Assembly: GCF_958298935.1 (NCBI RefSeq)
Contig: NC_084937.1
Location: 25,119,568-25,183,567, forward strand
Direction of reading: 5' to 3'
Length of the DNA: 64,000 nt
Source: Phragmites australis
Taxonomy: Eukaryota; Streptophyta; Magnoliopsida; Poales; Poaceae
Position numbers and translations under genes: made by a program. The notes under the pieces are model-generated. The model was not told where the DNA came from, did not search any database, and was given only the letters and a program-made list of their open reading frames with translations. Each line of letters starts with the position of its first letter. The stretch's first letter is position 1. Of this stretch, positions 58,801 to 64,000 are shown piece after piece.

Positions 58801-61800
58801 CCCTCATGGGAAGTTCCGTCTGATAAAACTGTCATTTAAAGATGCTGCAGACACAAACAATGCTCAACTTTTGCTTTCTCTTACTGTGCACACACATAAT
58901 GCTTTTGGCTCCATTTACAACTACAATTTCAGAATCTTGGGATTGTGATCACCAAGAGAACAAAAGATCACGTCCATTTTAAACAAATACCAGGACATAA
59001 TTGATGTATCATAAGTTGGAAGAGACAGCTAATATATGATGGCAAACTAAATTCATGAACTAATATGATGACACAGTAGAGGCAAAACAAAAGGACAACT
59101 GGGCAGAGCATATCAAGAAAAAAATACTTCGAAAAAAGAAATTCAATTCTCCATAGTGAGCACCTGCTTTTTTACTAGGACAAGAATGCATATAGTGGCA
59201 CGTTTGCCTTTTTAAAAAACATAACTATGTCTCGTAAGTGAATGGTGCTGCTGTATGCATACACATATATTAGGGTTAATGCACACTTAACTCTTGTACA
59301 TGTACTACACATGCTGAGCTAATTGGCCTCCGGAAATTAATTATATTGGTGTTCTCCCGCAAAATCTAACACAGTTAAGTGAGAATGGGATGCTGACATG
59401 AAAAATTGAGCACACATAAAGAGAATATGATCAAAGCATATAGCGGCACAAAAGAGTTGAAATTTCATGACTGGATGCATTTATAAAAAAGTTAAACAGC
59501 GTACCTTCCAGAACCAGATAATCTGGTGATCCTTTTCTTTGTAGCCATTATATTGAGTATGTGATATCCAATCTTGCAGATTTATTGCGTTGTTGCTTCC
59601 CCCTAGCAGTTGGTCTAAGTCTTCTAGATCCAAATACTCAAAAAAATCTTTCTGGCGTTCTGGATTAACTAGTATGTCACTAAATCCTTCAGTGAAATGG
59701 GTTAGCTGTGCTGAAATAGAGTCCACAAAGGTATTCTTAATAAGAAGATCAATGTAATGCTCTCTGTTCCTGATATTCACACTGATATCCTGCCCTCCTG
59801 GGCAAAGATCAATAATTCTTTGAGACCCTAATTGGTGATCTGCTCGGGAAAATGTTAGGTATAGATCATCAATTTCAGCAGCATTCATCTCTAGAATCCT
59901 TTTACAGCTTGCATATTTGACAGGATCTGCAACAGCAATATCTTCCAATGTAATACTTCTTCCAGCAAGATGCAAGAATAAAGTACGATCGAGCACGACT
60001 CCGGCTTGCACTTTATGCATCAAGGCTAATCCAATTATTCGTCCCGCAAAAATGAAGTATTTCAGATGCAGTGGATCCACGGCAGATGCTGCAATATACA
60101 GATAACTGTCAAAGGTTTGAAGATATCAGGAGAATATCATTGTGGACATCAATTGTCTCACAGATGCTAAATGAATAAGACTCGATTAAAAAGAATTAAG
60201 GAAGCCAAAAGGTGGCTCAAGTAGCTAGAATTAGTATCGTTATTTCTTTTATAGGCAGACTGTCAACATACAAAAGACATCATAATCTTCTCACTACCCC
60301 TTTCATGAAAACATACTCATTAGAGCTATGAGGGCTCATTCTACTGTAGAATGCAGAACAGCTTACTATCAAGCACAACAAGGTTGCAAAGATTTACAAC
60401 TTTTCAGCCAAAGAGTGATACCACCTATCTTGAAGGTTGTTACGCATCCCAACTTTATGATCCGATCGGTTAGGATTTCTTCGAAGTGAGTGTAATAGGG
60501 AAAAACACGCACAAAACAGTTGCATCATGTGCGGAACCAAAGATCCAAGCAAAGGTAAGGCTATAGCAGCCCAACTTCTGTGTAGTAGTCCCTTCGGCCA
60601 CAAATACACACATTCAAACTTTCAAAACTTGACTATCAGGATCTTTTTCAATATTTAGATTGGAAACATGAAAATCTATACAGATTTGCTTGTGTCAAAT
60701 TCCAAAACAGTGTGTGTTTGTGGCTGGAGGGAGTATGCTTGATCAGCAACATTGTGCGTGGCAACAAACTATGGTACTGGTCCATGGTTTGGATAATAAT
60801 AAAAAAAACTAATCCTTTATTTGTGTGGAGATGTCGCCATGTAAGCACCATAGGGTCTGCAGGACCTGCTAGGATCATAAGTGTTTTATATAAAGCTCCA
60901 CATGTTTCAAGTTGCTCGGCCATAGTGTCACACCAATAGAACGGGATGTAAAGTGGTAAGTTAGTACTGAGGAAACTTACTTTCATTCAAGTAGAACCTT
61001 CGTTTATCCTCAGGACAAGGTGAGAAGAGAACTTGATTCGGACTGAAAAGAGCTTGGCACACCAAGCAAAACCATTCCCTCAGAACCCCAGGGCCTGTAG
61101 CTTCCTCATTCTTAAACTCCATAAACAGCCCACTGCGGAGCTCACTGCACTTTGCCTGTGTGATGTACTCAAAGGACTCATCAAGTAAATGCGATCGATC
61201 GATCAACATCTCATGCAGCCCCCCAAAGTCATCCTTCCACTCAGGAAGCATCATGAGGACTAAATTCCTTCTTGCCTCGAAGCAAAGGAGATTCTTATGC
61301 TTCACGAGCCAGTGGAGATGCAAATTTCTCTTGGAGCAGCAGACGAGGGCATTGAGCGGTGCTTTGTGTGCCAGCAACACAAGTTGTAGGTTGTTTGCCA
61401 CATCCTCATAAATCGCTGAGATGAAATCCAGCTCTCTCAACACAGACAGGATATGTGATCGGTCGGCCCACAAGGTTTGACTTTCCATTACTCCTATACT
61501 CTCCGATGACAACGACAGATCCATCTCCAACCGCTTCAAGCACTCATCCACCCTTTTCAACATGTTCATCAACATATTGTGCAACCTCCATATCCATGTG
61601 TCACCATGCTCAAACTCCCTGTTGTACAGATTCTTGGGCATTGGTCCCTCATTGGCGATCCCAAGGCGTGCCTGCGAACACAGCACTTTGAAGAAGTTTG
61701 AGAACTCTTCAAGGTCACTAGGAGAGACCATCATGGACACCGATGCAAGTCCGTCCAGGACCACTTCCACTGTTTCACGGGCAAACGGGAGGACATGATC

Positions 61801-62754
61801 GATCAACCTGGTCGGCGAGTTCATGGAAGGGGGGAGCCAGGTGCAAGAGCAGAGTACTGATGCAAGTGCACGACGGCATGCTTTATAGAGTAAATTCTTC
61901 TTGCCCGCAGCCAAGGAAAGCAAGCGGCAGAATTCAAGCAGTACTGGCGCCGACACGAGCAGCACGTCCGTCGGTAGGGACGAAGGGTCCGTGGCAAGAA
62001 AGCGTTTGATGGCACGCTCGGCGTAGGAGCGAAAGAAGAAGGACTTTGAGAGGTAGAGGCGAACCAGCGCTAAGGCGGCGCCCGCTTGGAGGAAGATGTC
62101 GAGGTACTCCGCCGCGTGGTCCCCCGTGGCCCGGGCGTCGCCCACAGCACCGCGATCGTGGCAAGAAAACCCCAGGTTGGCGCCGTGAGCGCAGAGGATG
62201 AACTCCTTGACAAACTCGTCGAGGGAACAGGTGGCGGAGACGGTCGTGGCTGCCTCGGAATACGCGGCGGCGGCAGTGGCAGCGATGTGGGACGCGAGCT
62301 GCCACGCGCGGGGATGCTGAGTGGAGCGGAGGCGGGCCGCGAGGTGCAGAGTGGAGTCCGGCGGGAGGCGAAGCGCCGCGAGGGTGGTCTCCGACAGCAG
62401 CTGCCGCCCCGCGTAGAGGAGCCGCATGTCGCGGCCGTATCCGCAGGCGGCGAGGTGGTCGAGCACGGCCCCGACCGTGTCGTCCCACCCCGCGTGCATC
62501 GAGATGGTCCTCGAGTCCGTGGCGCGCACGAAGAAGTGTACCGTCCGCGGCGACGCGGGAGACGACGACGAGGAGGAAGCGGCGGCGGCGGTACCATCGC
62601 CCCCCAAAGCGGAGGCCGAAGCCGATGAGGACGACTCGGCGGCGCTGTCGTCGGAGTGCGCCATCAGTGGCTGCTTGGAGGACGGGAGGGCATGATCGGG
62701 CGCGTCGCGGCGGCGCTTGGAGGGGCGGCGGAGGCAGGCGAACGCGGCGGACAT
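55830..62754 (-). CDS. UPL5: HECT-type E3 ubiquitin ligase, UPL5-like
   Basis: Transfers ubiquitin to substrates through a catalytic thioester; in Arabidopsis UPL5 acts in leaf senescence. Three exons: 60981-62754, 59505-60088 and 55830-56093, with phases 1 and 0 that join cleanly to 873 residues, about the length of Arabidopsis UPL5. The N-terminus has a basic start (RRPSKRRR) and a Ser-rich segment. A ubiquitin-like domain lies at about residues 71-146 (VHFFVRATDSRTISM ... STLHLAARLRS), diagnostic for UPL5 among plant UPLs. A helical middle region follows. The HECT domain occupies the last ~340 residues: NEEATGPGVLREWF, DPLHLKYFIFAGRIIGLAL, HFTEGFSDI, and in the last exon LPSSQTCFYRLCLPPY with the catalytic Cys at about 839. 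Intron 2 is 3.4 kb and holds an hAT element. No lesions were seen. Confidence 0.95.
56277..58110. other. Possible LTR-like sequence interrupted by the hAT element
   Basis: The text left of the hAT element (from TGTTAGGGTAAACACC, with the palindromic CACCGCC...GGCGGTG) and right of it (to about GCGCGTGAACAGTAATCA) becomes continuous if the hAT is ignored. It resembles a retrotransposon LTR. I could not find a matching target duplication at the outer ends, so this is tentative. Confidence 0.3.
56470..57918. mobile_element. Non-autonomous hAT transposon, 1449 bp, in UPL5 intron 2
   Basis: The left end CAGGGGCGAAGCCAAA and the inverse of the right end (CAGTGGTGAAGCTAGAGC) form imperfect terminal inverted repeats. 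CCTACAAG is present on both sides (56462-56469 and 57919-57926), a perfect 8-bp target duplication. Inside, GGGGGTGC near the left end mirrors GCACCCCCC near the right. No ORF resembles a transposase, so movement would have been in trans. Confidence 0.92.
58402..58525 (+). mobile_element. SINE-like, tRNA-derived element
   Basis: An A-box-like TGACCTAATGGTAGAG is followed about 40 bp later by a B-box-like GGGTTCAACTCGGGC, then CTCCTTAAAATTTAAGATG and a terminal T run at about 58506-58516. This layout (polymerase III boxes, short body, T tail) is typical of plant SINEs. It lies in UPL5 intron 2, antisense to the gene. Confidence 0.55.
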
Positions 62755-64000
62755 GCTTAGATCGGAGCCATCGGGATGATGGGGAAGGGGGAATTGGGGC
62801 CGCGGCGAGGAGGAGGAGGTGGGGGTGGGGGTTTAGGACGGCCGGAATTTGGGGGCGGATGGAGGTGGAAGATGTGTAGCAGTTTGTTTGGTTCTGGCTT
62901 TTTCTTCCTCCTGGTTTGATCACCTTTCGGCGTCTTGTTTAGGTTCCTCTCTTGTCTCTTCTGCTCTCCTCGTGGCTTTTGAGGGTTTTTTTTTCTCCCA
63001 TGGTTTTTCGCCTAGGCTTTGATCGAGTTGCCTTGGGTGCCCTGTGTTCTCACTTCTATACGTTATGTGTTATTGTCAGTTATATTTGAATTCGTATTTC
63101 ATCTTAGAAGATTTATTTTGATTTTTAAAAGCTGCTTCTTAATGTTGTATCAATTATCCTATCTTTGGATATTTTGTTTCTATTGATCGTTTATTCAAAG
63201 CTGCTCATGACATGCATTGTATAGTTAGGGATATCGTATAATCAAATCAGAGATATTCGTCTAAGTCTAATTTAGTGCATTTTCTTTTATTTTTCACGTG
63301 ACCTTAAATTAGTTTGTCGTGTGATCCCGTGTGAACTTATAGCCTCACCTTACACTATCTATGAGAAACTGAGAATTATTCACTTATTATGCATTTATGC
63401 TCTTTCTTGGGAGATTTTCTTTTAAATTTAAGAATTTTTCCCAACTTTTGGAAGTAGTTTTAATGTTAGCATCGTTTCTTTTTATCTATGCAGATTTTTA
63501 TTCATAGTCGCATATTCAATGTCATGCTAATTTGGTTGCACCATATAAACCAACGGCACCATAAAACTAAATATGAATTCATATGAACTTTTTGATGCAT
63601 TTTCCGCATAGCCTTTGATGTGCATTGCCCTGTGATGCCGTACGGTCTTATAGTCTCACCCTCTTTCTCGTGCATGACAAAAATAAGGATAAATTATTCA
63701 CCCAATTTTACGGGTGCGTTTGGATGGGTGAATTCGGAAAGTTTCTCGCTGGATTCTCGAGAATTTGCAACAAACGGTGCATCTGGAGAAACGTTTAGGA
63801 GTGAAATGGGTGAAATATTTCTGGAAATTTAGTTGCACGAGAAACGGCCCCATCCTTCCCACTTTGCCCCGCCCCGTCTTCCTGTTGTGCCCCCCGCCCC
63901 CCTCATCGCTGCTTAGGAGCCCCTCACCTGGCGTCGTCAGTAGCGGGTGGCTGTTCGGCGCGAAGGAGCGGCGCAACACAACCCCTTAGACACCATGGAG
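62755..64000. other. UPL5 promoter side and flank, with the left end of a Tourist-like MITE
   Basis: 62755-62880 is the likely GC-rich UPL5 5' UTR. The rest is AT-rich with no gene recognised. From about 63711, CGGGTGCGTTTGGATGGG resembles the left end of the MITE at 9461 and is preceded by TTA. Its right end is outside the window or degraded. Confidence 0.45.

Noticed and set aside
61934..62923. 329-residue minus ORF in the alternative frame of UPL5 exon 1
   Set aside because: Overlaps the UPL5 frame, which carries the ubiquitin-like and HECT domains; the alternative is Arg/Pro-rich only.

Overview
The window is nuclear DNA from a flowering plant, almost certainly a grass (Poaceae). The grounds are: GT-AG introns in most genes, very GC-rich exons in some genes (FLA, EF-hand) beside AT-rich introns, Tourist-, Stowaway- and hAT-type MITEs in introns and flanks, and proteins of typical plant families. 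There are no operons, no CRISPR arrays and no bacterial or organellar features. I found no convincing new biological system. What stands out is a set of decaying genes and cleanly bounded transposon insertions.

Layout. 3-2581 (+): 3' part of a cytosolic HSP90 ending in MEEVD. 4838-5317 (+): a small unrecognised ORF. 5802-11425 (-): an eight-exon chloroplast-type tRNase Z gene carrying several disabling lesions; its 3.5-kb intron 5 holds an antisense LINE and a Tourist-like MITE. 12149-12420 (-): an isolated, frameshifted last exon of a BPI/LBP-like gene. 13940-14610 (+): possible exons of an unrecognised gene. 14.6-25 kb: no convincing gene. 25111-25899 (-): a fasciclin-like arabinogalactan protein with an apparent 5'-UTR intron. 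27-33.4 kb: repeat-rich, no gene.

33547-33957 (+): an EF-hand gene. 35402-40882 (+): a complete 11-exon ATP phosphoribosyltransferase gene (first step of histidine synthesis), with a Stowaway MITE in intron 3 and a solo LTR in intron 9. 42355-43550 (-), 43807-44220 (+) and 45187-46253 (-): a broken JMJ32-like JmjC copy, a second EF-hand gene, and a second broken JmjC copy. These point to local duplication of an EF-hand/JmjC block. 46.3-53.2 kb: intergenic, with a five-copy SINE/tRNA-like tandem array at 50.7-51.3 kb. 53348-53973 (+): a two-exon acidic Ala/Glu/Pro-rich protein gene. 55830-62754 (-): a complete three-exon UPL5-type HECT ubiquitin ligase whose 3.4-kb second intron contains a 1449-bp hAT element with a perfect 8-bp target duplication. 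62.8-64 kb: promoter side of UPL5 and the start of another Tourist-like MITE.

The genes are ordinary, independently transcribed plant genes with no evident pathway link to each other. All exon boundaries were placed by eye from GT-AG sites, codon phase and family resemblance, not by alignment software.
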